Of a stretch of DNA of 64,000 nt, positions 11,089 through 19,199 are shown piece by piece. Under the pieces are notes generated by a model. The model was not told the DNA's origin and ran no database searches. It saw only the letters and a list, made by a program, of their open reading frames with translations. Position 1 is the stretch's first letter. Each line of letters starts with the position of its first letter. Source of the stretch: Edaphobacter bradus (lineage in GTDB: Bacteria > Acidobacteriota > Terriglobia > Terriglobales > Acidobacteriaceae); contig NZ_JAGSYF010000003.1 in assembly GCF_025685645.1 (NCBI RefSeq), positions 1-64,000 on the forward strand. Reading direction: 5' to 3'. The position numbers and the translations under genes are program-made.

Positions 11089-11655
11089 ATGCTGATAATC
11101 GTGCCAAAGCTCCGCTCCACATTCGCTCTAACTCTCTCCGCAGCCCTCCTCGCGCCTGTCGCCCTCACCGGCTGCTCTCGCCCCGCTGCGCAGAGCGCCT
11201 CCCCGACGCTCGCCTCCTCGCAGCAGGCCGCGCTCAACGCCGCCCGTCAGCAGCTGGAGCTCATCCCGCCGCCCGCCAAGTCGCGCTACATGGCCGTCCA
11301 CAGCCTCGACACTTGGGAGAACCCCTACCTCACCGTTCAGGGCTCCATGGTCACCCTGCACGTCCTGCTCGCTGACGCCAACGCCAGCTCGCTCGGCCAG
11401 GGCAGCATCCTCCGCCCCGTCGGAGCCCGGCGCCGCAACCTCGACGTCCGCCTCAGCGACCTCCCCACTGCGCTCAACGCCATCCCTGAGAGCTCCTGGC
11501 CCTACGGCCGCGTCATCGCCATCGAAGAGGCCCACGAGACTCCCGCCTCCGCCCGCCCTGTCGTCCGCCGCAACATGGAGGCCGTCATCAAGACCCTCAA
11601 CGACCTCGGCGTCGTCGTCTACGACTGGTCCACCGCCAACGGCACGCAAGGCTGA
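11089..11655 (+). CDS. Small lipoprotein of unknown function
   Basis: I do not recognise the family. The 188-residue product has a signal peptide (hydrophobic segment about 10-26) ending in lipobox LTGC, followed by a Ser/Ala/Gln-rich linker and a compact domain of about 120 residues (RYMAVHSLDTWENPYLTV ... VVYDW). The domain is well conserved in character, with many aromatic and charged residues, so it is unlikely to be spurious. It lies 20 bases upstream of the symporter gene on the same strand and may be co-transcribed. A GTG at 11101 is an alternative start. Confidence 0.75.
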   Translation: MLIIVPKLRSTFALTLSAALLAPVALTGCSRPAAQSASPTLASSQQAALNAARQQLELIPPPAKSRYMAVHSLDTWENPYLTVQGSMVTLHVLLADANASSLGQGSILRPVGARRRNLDVRLSDLPTALNAIPESSWPYGRVIAIEEAHETPASARPVVRRNMEAVIKTLNDLGVVVYDWSTANGTQG

Positions 11656-11675
11656 ATCAAGTTCCTCGATACAGC

Positions 11676-13241
11676 ATGAACTTCCTCCCCTCATGCGCTA
11701 CTGTGCTCCTTCCCTCGGGTGAGCGATTGCATACGACGGCCCTTATTGTCTTCTGTCTCTTTTTTCTGTTCGTGACCCTCGCCGGATTCTGGGCCGCACG
11801 CTGGCGCCGCCCCCCCGGCGGCATTGCCACCCTCGAAGAATGGGGACTCGCCGGCCGCACCTTCGGAACCTGGATCACCTGGTTTCTCATCGGTGGCGAC
11901 CTCTACACCGCCTACACCGTCATCGCCGTCCCCGCCGCGCTCTACGGCACCGGAGCCATGGGCTTCTTCGCCGTTCCCTACGCCGTCATCGCCTATCCCT
12001 ACATGATGCTCGTCCTCCCGCGCCTCTGGTCCGTCTGCCACCGTCATGGCTACGTCACCTTCGCCGACTTCGTAGCCGGCCGCTACGGCAACCGTTGGCT
12101 CACCGTCGCCGTCGCGCTCACCGGAGTCCTCGCGCTGATGCCCTACATCGCGCTCCAGCTAGTCGGGATCCGCGTCGTCATCGCAGCCATGGGGATCCAC
12201 GGCGAGTGGCCCCTCGCCGCCGCCTTCATCATCCTCGCCGCCTATACCTACTCGAGCGGCCTCCGCGCCCCTGCTGTCATCGCCATCGTCAAGGACCTCA
12301 TGCTGTACATCATGGTCCTCGCCGCCATCATCATCCTCCCGCTCAAACTCGGCGGATATGCGCATATCTTCGAGGTCGCCAACCAGGCCCTCGCCACCCA
12401 CACTCCCGCCGCCACCACATCGCTCCGGCAGGGACAGTTCCTCGGCTACTCTACGCTCGCCATCGGATCGGCCATCGCACTGATGCTCTATCCCCACACC
12501 GCAACCGCAGTCCTAAGTGCAAGCAGCGCGAACGTCGTCCGCCGCAATGCAGCGATGCTCCCCGCCTACAGCTTCCTCCTCGGCCTGATCGCGCTCCTCG
12601 GCTACGTCGCTCTCGCCGCCGGAATCTCCATCAAAGACACCAGCTCCGCCATCCCGCTTCTCTTCCTCAAGATGTTCCCCGAGTGGTTCAGCGGCTTCTG
12701 CCTCGCCGCCATCGCCATCGGAGCCCTCGTTCCCGCGGCCATCATGTCCATCGCCGCCTCCAACCTCTTCACCCGCAATCTCTACGGTGCCATCGCCCGC
12801 CGCAAGATGCAGCCGCACGAAGAGTCCAACATGGCGAAGATCGTCTCGCTCGTCGTCAAATTCGGCGCGCTTGCCTTCATCCTCTTCCTTCCCACGCCAT
12901 ACGCCATCCAGATGCAGCTCCTCGGTGGCATCTGGATGGCCCAGCTCTTCCCCGCAGTCGTTATCGGAGTCTTCTCCCGCTGGTTTCACCCCTGGGCGCT
13001 CCTTGCCGGTTGGGCCGCAGGTATGGCCAGTGGAAGCGCAATGGCGGCCTCCCTCAGCCTCAAGAGCTCTGTCTACCCGCTCCATCTCCCCGCGTGGCTC
13101 GGAGGAACCTGGGCCATGTACGCCGCCATCCCCGCGCTACTGCTGAACCTCGCCGTCTCCGCGCTCCTCACGCTTGTCCTTCGCGCTGCCGGAGCCGCCG
13201 AAGGAATCGACACCACCGACGCCGCGGCCTACGTCGGATAA
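11676..13241 (+). CDS. Sodium:solute symporter (SSS family)
   Basis: This is an inner-membrane secondary transporter predicted to couple solute import to sodium. The 521 residues contain about 13 hydrophobic segments. The family-typical elements are the N-terminal helix followed by EEWGLAGRTFG, the GYVTFADFVAGRYGNRWL segment and the broken-helix region LYPHTATAVLSASS. The overall look is nearest to monocarboxylate (MctP-like) or pantothenate/acetate permeases, but the substrate cannot be fixed. It follows the small lipoprotein gene by 20 bases. Confidence 0.9.
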   Translation: MNFLPSCATVLLPSGERLHTTALIVFCLFFLFVTLAGFWAARWRRPPGGIATLEEWGLAGRTFGTWITWFLIGGDLYTAYTVIAVPAALYGTGAMGFFAVPYAVIAYPYMMLVLPRLWSVCHRHGYVTFADFVAGRYGNRWLTVAVALTGVLALMPYIALQLVGIRVVIAAMGIHGEWPLAAAFIILAAYTYSSGLRAPAVIAIVKDLMLYIMVLAAIIILPLKLGGYAHIFEVANQALATHTPAATTSLRQGQFLGYSTLAIGSAIALMLYPHTATAVLSASSANVVRRNAAMLPAYSFLLGLIALLGYVALAAGISIKDTSSAIPLLFLKMFPEWFSGFCLAAIAIGALVPAAIMSIAASNLFTRNLYGAIARRKMQPHEESNMAKIVSLVVKFGALAFILFLPTPYAIQMQLLGGIWMAQLFPAVVIGVFSRWFHPWALLAGWAAGMASGSAMAASLSLKSSVYPLHLPAWLGGTWAMYAAIPALLLNLAVSALLTLVLRAAGAAEGIDTTDAAAYVG

Positions 13242-13314
13242 ACTCCACGACACAGCCCACCGCGCACCTGGCGCATCATACAATTTGGTGCAAACCAAAA
13301 ACGGAAGCGGACAC

Positions 13315-13833
13315 ATGATGAGACAAAGGCGCCTGGAGATCGTTCGAGACAACACAGTAACCAAAGCAGAACAGAAGCAGCACGGCCGCTCTCTGGCCAA
13401 GGGCATCGCAGCCGGGCTCGTCGGCGGACTCGTCGCCACCGCTGCCCGCTCGCTGTCCCATAAGGTCTATCCGCCGCGCCGTAACGGCGAGCCTGAGAGG
13501 CCTGAGCTCCCCTCGGGCCAACCCACCGGCTATGCTCTCGCCCTGAGAAGGGTCGCTGCCTCTCCCGCCATGCACTGGGGCCTCGGAGCAGCCGCCGGAG
13601 CCGCGTACGGCGCCGTCGCAGAATACTACCCCCAAGCCACATCAAGGGATGGAGCCAGCTTCGGCATGACCCTCGCCGCCGCCTCGCAGGATGGCGCCCT
13701 CGCCGCCCTCGGCCTCGCCGCCGCCCCAGCGGTGGAACACAGCACTCGCGAAAAATCCAGCGACATGGCCTCCTTCATCGTCTTCGGCATCGTCACCGAA
13801 ACCGTCCGGAGAGTCGTTCGAAGGCTCATCTAG
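13315..13833 (+). CDS. DUF1440/YagU-like membrane-associated protein
   Basis: The protein has 172 residues from the chosen ATG (MMRQRR); the frame is open further upstream, but that part overlaps the symporter gene. After a basic N-terminus there is a glycine-rich hydrophobic segment (GIAAGLVGGLVAT), then HWGLGAAAGAAYGAVAEYYP and a C-terminal IVTETVRRVVRRLI. This order (H...G..YG..AE..P, then E..RR) resembles the DUF1440 family of inner-membrane proteins (E. coli YagU, linked to acid resistance). The family call is from memory and tentative. Confidence 0.7.
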   Translation: MMRQRRLEIVRDNTVTKAEQKQHGRSLAKGIAAGLVGGLVATAARSLSHKVYPPRRNGEPERPELPSGQPTGYALALRRVAASPAMHWGLGAAAGAAYGAVAEYYPQATSRDGASFGMTLAAASQDGALAALGLAAAPAVEHSTREKSSDMASFIVFGIVTETVRRVVRRLI

Positions 13834-14128
13834 CCGAAACGGACCGTGCGTTCCACGAGAGGGGCTAATCCGTCGGCAGTATGTGTGTATAGTCTGGCCT
13901 CCTGGAGGGATGCCAAAAATGGAAATCCGCGGTGAATTCCAATTGCGGGGCGCATGAACTCGATGGAATAGCCGCACCCCTTCTCGCGGCGTCTCTCCCA
14001 TGACTTCTATCCCGGCGGACGCCACGAGATGCTAAATGAGATCAACCGGAATGAAGTCGAGTCGAATTTGCTTCGCAGGCTCTCTGCCACTCTTCACTGG
14101 TAGGCGACATCTGTAACAGCAAGGGTTT
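13834..14128. other. Gap without a supported gene
   Basis: About 295 bases lie between the DUF1440-like gene and the convergent NUP gene. I see only short open frames, including a 15-codon one at about 13910-13957, that lack family resemblance. No terminator or repeat is convincing. Confidence 0.4.
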
Positions 14129-15184
14129 TTACCGCGAGCGCGGGATATCATCCCGCGTCTGGCCCCAGTTCGCCACCAGTGAGTCCACCACGACGTGCCC
14201 GACCCGGTAAGCCGCCTCCAGGGACGGGAGGTAAGCACTGTAGTGCGCGACCTTCGTCTCCGCCAGGCTCTCGGCAGCGGTGATACCGGTTCGCTGCTGG
14301 TCGTAGTTCGAAGCCGCGCGCAGCACCAGTACGCGGTGAATATCGACCTTCCCCGCCCGCCCCAGCCAAGTCAGCGACTGCAGCGTGCCGGTGTCTTCCA
14401 TTCCGCACACTGCGTACGTGCCCTTGCCGTCGGTTTGGTACTTCACCCAATCCCGAGCCCACTGGTTCATCAGCTTGCCGTGCCAGAACGTGGAAGCTGA
14501 AAGATTGTCGCCGCGCAGCACAAAGGGCGGACGATGCGCCATCGCGCCCTCATACTGCATCCGCCGCTCCTTGATGTCCTTCGTATCAACCAGTTCGATG
14601 TTCTTTGTCAGGTTGAAGGCCCAGTCCACCAGCGCCGTATTCAAATGGTAGACGTTACCGTCGTCGCCAAACCGGGCGGTCCGCGGCTCCTCATAGGGAG
14701 TCGACTTTCCCAGCGGGACATAGCCCGTCTTCCAGTCCTTGGGGATCTCCCGCGCATCGATCTCATGCGACAGGTCCCCATCCACAACATAGTCGGACCA
14801 AACCGCGGACCCCAGCGAGCCCATCGCCGGATCGATCCCAGCGATGCCGGCGACAAGAAAATAAGCATGAGTCAGATCAAACCGGGGATCGTTGCCGAGC
14901 GCCATGATCGTCGCCGCTGCCCGCGCCGTGCCCACGCCCGTCACGACGCCCAGCACGCCGTCCTTGTTCATCCGCAGGTCGTGATATCCCTGCGGAAACG
15001 GCAACACTGTATCAAGATGTTCGCGTTCCACCCATAACTGATACTCACCCGGAACATCACCCGTATCGGCGCCGACCTCAAACATGCTGACGACAACAAC
15101 TTTGATCTCGGTCGGCTTCTGCGGAGCCTGTGCGAAGGCGCAGCTAGCCGTTACCAGAAGGAGAAGGCTTGAAAGGAGACGCAT
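14129..15184 (-). CDS. NUP-family protein (purine nucleoside permease-like), exported
   Basis: The 351-residue product has a signal peptide (1-18, ending AFAQ). It is followed by a domain related to the NUP family, named after the Candida purine nucleoside permease and structurally like nucleoside phosphorylases. Typical segments are VVVVSMFEVGAD, GVVTGVGTARAAATIMALG, YFLVAGIAGIDPAMGSLGSAVWSDYVVDGDL and CGMEDTGTLQSL. Despite the name, no multi-helix permease topology is visible, so a periplasmic nucleoside-binding or cleaving protein is more plausible than a membrane pore. It is transcribed alone. Confidence 0.85.
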   Translation of the reverse strand: MRLLSSLLLLVTASCAFAQAPQKPTEIKVVVVSMFEVGADTGDVPGEYQLWVEREHLDTVLPFPQGYHDLRMNKDGVLGVVTGVGTARAAATIMALGNDPRFDLTHAYFLVAGIAGIDPAMGSLGSAVWSDYVVDGDLSHEIDAREIPKDWKTGYVPLGKSTPYEEPRTARFGDDGNVYHLNTALVDWAFNLTKNIELVDTKDIKERRMQYEGAMAHRPPFVLRGDNLSASTFWHGKLMNQWARDWVKYQTDGKGTYAVCGMEDTGTLQSLTWLGRAGKVDIHRVLVLRAASNYDQQRTGITAAESLAETKVAHYSAYLPSLEAAYRVGHVVVDSLVANWGQTRDDIPRSR

Positions 15185-15320
15185 AACTGATGGTAACGCA
15201 CTCCATACAACACGCTATCGGCTCTTATCCGGCAGTTACGCCCCCAACCTCCAACCCGAAGCGCGATTCGCTCGCGCTTCTGCAGGTTGTCTTTGGAGTC
15301 AAACTACAGAAACTGCGCGA

Positions 15321-16004
15321 TTAGACGCCCTTCTTCTGCGGCTCCCAGATGAACTTGTGGATCTGCAGCGACAGCCGTGCCGGCAATCCATCCTCCAGCA
15401 TCCACTCCACCAGCTTCCGCGGATCAAGCGCCATATTGTCCGCCGTCCGCTGCGGGCTCGGTATCTTCTGGAACGCCGGAGAGAGCAGGATCTGCCCTGC
15501 CTTCAGCTCAAGCGAGTGTGCTCTGATGAACTCGCGCGTGAACTCATAATCCGCGCGATCGCTGATGACGAACTTCACCTCGTCATTCGGCGTCAGCGCG
15601 TCAAGGTTCTCCATCCGGAAGCTGTTCGCCGCCGAGCCAGCGCCCGGACACTTCACATCGACGATCTTATGCACAGCCTTCGGAACCTCAGCGAGAGGCC
15701 GCTCTCCGGAGGTCTCGATCATCAGCGTAAAGCCTTGCGCAAGCAGCCGCTCCATCAACGGGAGCAGCTCGCGTGCCTGCAGCATCGGCTCGCCGCCCGT
15801 GAACTCGACGAGTCTGCAAGGCGCAAGCGCTTCGATCTGAGCAACGATCTCGTCCTCGGTAAACGGCTTGCCGCCCGTAAAGGTGTACTCGGAGTCGCAC
15901 CACGAGCAGCGGAGGTTGCAGCCGGCAAGACGCACAAAGATGCACGGCAGACCGGCGAAGGAAGACTCGCCCTGAACGGACTTGTAAAGCTCAATGAGAT
16001 ACAT
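15321..16004 (-). CDS. queE: 7-carboxy-7-deazaguanine synthase (radical SAM)
   Basis: QueE is the radical-SAM enzyme that converts 6-carboxy-tetrahydropterin to 7-carboxy-7-deazaguanine on the way to preQ0 and queuosine. The 227-residue product has the cluster-binding cysteines C29, C33 and C36 (CNLRCSWCD, CX3CX2C), preceded by the typical MYLIELYKSVQGES, and the SAM-contact motif FTGGEPMLQ. It lies 10 bases downstream of queD, so the two form an operon; queC lies 14 kb away on the other strand. Confidence 0.95.
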   Translation of the reverse strand: MYLIELYKSVQGESSFAGLPCIFVRLAGCNLRCSWCDSEYTFTGGKPFTEDEIVAQIEALAPCRLVEFTGGEPMLQARELLPLMERLLAQGFTLMIETSGERPLAEVPKAVHKIVDVKCPGAGSAANSFRMENLDALTPNDEVKFVISDRADYEFTREFIRAHSLELKAGQILLSPAFQKIPSPQRTADNMALDPRKLVEWMLEDGLPARLSLQIHKFIWEPQKKGV

Positions 16005-16014
16005 AGGAAGGTTG

Positions 16015-16392
16015 CTACTCGTAGTACCGCGCGAAGCTCGTGTCGGTCTCGTAAAGCGTGCAGTCTTTGATCTTCACGCGGCCTGCGGTCATTTCGTCGA
16101 GCTGCTTCGCGGTCTCCTGGTAGAAGTAGCGCGCCAGATTCTCAGCCGAAGGATTCACCGTCGTAAAGGGCTCAAGATCATTGATCATCTGGTGATCCAG
16201 ACGATCCACCAAAGGGCGCATCACCTGCTTCAGCAGCTTGAAGTCGAGCAGAAGTCCAGCCTCATCAAGCTCTTTGCCCACCAGTGTGACAAAGACCTTG
16301 TAATTGTGGCCGTGCGGATTCTCGCACTTGCCTCGGTAATTGCGCAGGTAGTGGCCGGAGGAGAATCCGGCTTCTACAGTAACTTCAAACAT
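16015..16392 (-). CDS. queD: 6-carboxy-5,6,7,8-tetrahydropterin synthase
   Basis: QueD makes 6-carboxy-tetrahydropterin from dihydroneopterin triphosphate in queuosine synthesis. The 125-residue product shows the zinc ligands His14, His27 and His29 (SSGHYL and PHGHNY) and catalytic Cys23, plus LDFKLLK and DHQMIND, all standard for the family. It is the first gene of the queD-queE pair. A promoter candidate lies at 16468-16495. Confidence 0.95.
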   Translation of the reverse strand: MFEVTVEAGFSSGHYLRNYRGKCENPHGHNYKVFVTLVGKELDEAGLLLDFKLLKQVMRPLVDRLDHQMINDLEPFTTVNPSAENLARYFYQETAKQLDEMTAGRVKIKDCTLYETDTSFARYYE

Positions 16393-16467
16393 GACTCTTC
16401 GTTCCCTTCAACCGGCCGCGCTGGAGGAATTGTGGTTAGGAGGGCGCGACTCGCAGCGGCCTCTTTT

Positions 16468-16495
16468 ATTGTACCGGTTTTGCCCAGACGTCAGC
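16468..16495 (-). promoter_or_regulatory. Promoter candidate for queD-queE
   Basis: The minus strand reads GCTGAC, 16 bases, TACAAT. The -10 is one base off consensus, while the -35 is only partial. It lies 75 bases upstream of queD and overlaps the end of the preceding small membrane-protein gene. I found no convincing preQ1 riboswitch between it and queD. Confidence 0.35.
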
Positions 16496-16736
16496 GTTTG
16501 CGCCTCTCGCGACGGGCCTCTTCCGCGCGCCGTTCCGCCTGCTCAAACAGTGAGGACAGAACGCCCGCGAGCGCAACGACCAGCGCCAACACAAACAGCG
16601 CAAGCCCGGTCGTGCGCCAGAGGCTCACGTCGCCAGGCGAACCTGGCTGCTGTGCGATGTTCGTATACGCCAGTGCGCACGAGATGAGCGAGAAGACAAA
16701 CAGCGTCCCGGCAAGAATGTAGAGGTTGCGTCCCAT
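16491..16736 (-). CDS. Small two-helix membrane protein, unknown function
   Basis: The 81-residue product starts MGRNLYILAG. It has two hydrophobic segments (about 5-24 and 42-63) joined by a short polar loop, and a strongly charged C-terminal tail rich in Glu and Arg (EQAERRAEEARRERR). This gives a hairpin topology with a cytoplasmic basic/acidic tail. I do not recognise a family. Its codon use fits the surroundings, and it reads in the same direction as queD, 98 bases upstream of it. Confidence 0.6.
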   Translation of the reverse strand: MGRNLYILAGTLFVFSLISCALAYTNIAQQPGSPGDVSLWRTTGLALFVLALVVALAGVLSSLFEQAERRAEEARRERRKR

Positions 16737-16786
16737 GATGCTGAATCTATTCTATGGGCGCGCAACCTCCCTTGCCCTGAGCTTTC

Positions 16787-16990
16787 TCAGGCAAAGAGAA
16801 TGCAGGATGCATTTGCGGACAGCGTTCCAGCTGTCTCGTTCCAATGCGCGACGCGAATCCCGGCTCCCTCGGCGCTCTCCGTAGAGCCGACGTAGACAAG
16901 TTGATCTGAGCTGCTTTGCGCCGGAAGCTTCGTTGCGGCGAGGGTGGCGGCTGTGGCAGAGACGAAGGAACGGCGGGTCCAGATGGTCAA
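16787..16990 (-). pseudogene. Truncated lactonase-family gene remnant with Tat-type signal
   Basis: Only 67 codons are open from a TTG start with GGAG just upstream. The product begins with a twin-arginine-like signal (WTRRSF ... AATKLPAQ). It continues QLVYVGSTESAEGAGIRVAHWN, which closely resembles the first blade of 6-phosphogluconolactonase-like seven-bladed propellers (usually about 350-390 residues). After TAGTLSA the match stops, and a stop codon follows within ten codons. I read this as a 5' remnant left after a deletion. The downstream 50 bases are non-coding, so this is not a simple frameshift. Confidence 0.6.
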
Positions 16991-17024
16991 AGTTCTCCGC
17001 TGTCCATCCTAGCCGATCAACAAG

Positions 17025-19076
17025 TTACGTCTTGGGATGGAAGAAGTTCTCCACGTCTGTGATCTCCTGCGTGAGCCGGTACGGTGGAAGACTCTCAAAG
17101 AAGATGCGGCCGTAGCGCTGCCGCTGAATGCGCGGATCGAGCAGCATGAGCACGCCGCGATCGTGCAGCGAGCGAATCAGACGGCCGAATCCCTGCTTCA
17201 GCGTGATGACGGCGCTGGGAATCTGGTAGTCGAAGAACGGCTTTCCTCCGTTCTCCTCAATGGCATGCATACGCGCTTTGACCACCGGATCGGTTGGGAC
17301 GGCGAAGGGCAGGCGATCGATGATGACGCAGCTCAACTGCTCGCCCTGCACATCGACTCCCTGCCAGAAGCTCGAAGTGCCGAAGAGGACGGCGTTGGGA
17401 GTGTTGCGGAACTGCTCAATGAGCACATGGCGCGGGGCAGTGCCATGAAGCAGCAACGGATAGGGCAACTCGGCCAGCATGCGTTCGTAGATCTCTCGCA
17501 TCTGGTTGTAACTGGTGAAGAGGCAGAAGGCGCGTCCTCTGCTAAGTTCGAGCACACGGCGTATTCGCTCCGCAGCCTTCGCGGTGAACTCCGCATCGCG
17601 CGGATCGGGCATGTTCGGCGGAAGGTAGAGCAGCGCCTGCTTCTCGTAGTTGAAGTGCGACGGCACGACTAATTCCCGCGCTGTCGTGAGACCGAGGCGC
17701 TTGCGGACGTGCTCGAATCCGCCGGAGACGGTCAGCGTCGCTGACGTAAGGATGACGCTGGGATAGATGTTGAACAGCGACGTTTCGAGCAGCTCCGAGA
17801 CGTCGATTGGCGTGGCCTGCAGGTGCGTGTTGAAGGCGGCGTTTGCATGCCCACGCGCAAGGTTGCGGACTCCTCCAACAGCGCGGCGCTCGATCCAGAA
17901 GACGGTGTTGCGGTCGCTCGATTCGAGCAGGAACGCGAGATGCGCGCGGATGTCGGCGGCCCGCTTGCGCAGTCCAGGCGCCTCGTCGACGTTCTTGACA
18001 CGCTCCAGTTCTCCTTCGAGGCGTGTAAGCGCGTTCAGCGTCGCCGTGTACATATCTCCGCTCTCTTCGAGGAACTCCTCACGATGCTCGAACGGCATGC
18101 GTCCCACGGTCTGGTTCGGCTCCGTGGGCAGCGCGGAGAAGAAGAGGCGCGCGCGGTTGTGCAGTGTGCCGCAGGCGCTCTCGATGGCTGCCGTGGAGGC
18201 CTGCTTCGCCTTCAGCATCATCTCGACGTCGCGCGTGAGTTCGTCGAAGCGCTGCGTGCTGAGGCCGATGCCGAAGTAGTTGGAGGCGACCTCCTCGAGT
18301 TCGTGCGCCTCGTCGAAGATCACCGCGCCGGCTTCGGGAAGAATGCCCGCGTCGGGAGCGTTCGCCGCCTGCTGCTTGATGCCGAGGTCGGCGAAGAAGA
18401 GGTGATGGTTGACGATGACGATGTCTGACTCAAGCGCCTTGCGGCGCATGGCAGTGATGAAGCAGCGTTCCCAGTCGGGGCAGCTCTGGCCGAGACAGGC
18501 TTCGGTGCGCGCGTCGAGCTTGTGCCAGAGTGCGGAGGTCTCGGGCAGGGCGTCGATCTCGGCGCGGTCCCCGGTCTCGGTTGTGCGCTCCCACGCTGCG
18601 ATGTGGTGGAACTGGTCGATCTCTTCCAAGCCACTCAAAATCGGGTTGTCGCGCAGCGCGTAGAGCTTGTGGCGGCAGAGGTAGTTGCCGCGGCCCTTCA
18701 TGTAGCAGACCTTGAGCGGCCCGAGCAGCGATTCCAGAAACGGAACGTCCTTGAAGTAGAGTTGTTCCTGTAAGTTCTTCGTTCCGGTTGAGATGATGAC
18801 CCGCTGCTGTCGCTCGCGTGCGAGGCGCAGCGCGGGCAGCAGATAGGCGAGCGTTTTGCCGGTCCCGGTTCCGGCTTCGACGATGAGGTGACGCTTCTCC
18901 TCGAAGGCCTTCTCGATGGCTCGCGCCATGTCGTACTGGCCGCGGCGATACTCAAACGACAGGGACGAGCGCGAGAGGATTCCGCCCTGCGCGAAGAAGT
19001 CGTGCAGCGACGGAAGGCGCGCTCCTGGTTCAAGCGGCGCGGCCGGAAGAATCGAGATTGGAGTAGTTGAGGACAA
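17025..19076 (-). CDS. DinG-family ATP-dependent DNA helicase (iron-sulfur)
   Basis: This is a superfamily 2, XPD/DinG-type 5'-3' helicase likely acting on damaged or structured DNA (D-loops, R-loops). With the TTG start at 19076 (683 residues), the Walker A GTGTGKT is at 69-75 and the four Fe-S cysteines are at 134, 194, 199 and 205 (C-X4-C-X5-C at the end). The DEAH box is at 255-258, and late helicase motifs such as QGFGRLIRS are near the C-terminus. The frame stays open up to 19238, but an earlier start would overlap the divergent der gene; no ATG lies between, so the start is uncertain. Confidence 0.9.
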   Translation of the reverse strand: MSSTTPISILPAAPLEPGARLPSLHDFFAQGGILSRSSLSFEYRRGQYDMARAIEKAFEEKRHLIVEAGTGTGKTLAYLLPALRLARERQQRVIISTGTKNLQEQLYFKDVPFLESLLGPLKVCYMKGRGNYLCRHKLYALRDNPILSGLEEIDQFHHIAAWERTTETGDRAEIDALPETSALWHKLDARTEACLGQSCPDWERCFITAMRRKALESDIVIVNHHLFFADLGIKQQAANAPDAGILPEAGAVIFDEAHELEEVASNYFGIGLSTQRFDELTRDVEMMLKAKQASTAAIESACGTLHNRARLFFSALPTEPNQTVGRMPFEHREEFLEESGDMYTATLNALTRLEGELERVKNVDEAPGLRKRAADIRAHLAFLLESSDRNTVFWIERRAVGGVRNLARGHANAAFNTHLQATPIDVSELLETSLFNIYPSVILTSATLTVSGGFEHVRKRLGLTTARELVVPSHFNYEKQALLYLPPNMPDPRDAEFTAKAAERIRRVLELSRGRAFCLFTSYNQMREIYERMLAELPYPLLLHGTAPRHVLIEQFRNTPNAVLFGTSSFWQGVDVQGEQLSCVIIDRLPFAVPTDPVVKARMHAIEENGGKPFFDYQIPSAVITLKQGFGRLIRSLHDRGVLMLLDPRIQRQRYGRIFFESLPPYRLTQEITDVENFFHPKT

Positions 19077-19199
19077 GGCGAAGAAGTGGCAAAGCTCTCT
19101 CGTTTCTATAATAGACAGGGTTGCAGTCGCTTTTGCTAAGTGGCGATTTTGGAATAACCTTGCCGCCAAGCGTGCGCAGGGAGAAAGCTGGACCTTTCG

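Noticed and set aside
16393..16467. Possible preQ1 riboswitch upstream of queD
   Set aside because: AGAGG and CCCTC can pair, but the A-rich tail and the pseudoknot bases of the preQ1-I class are missing.
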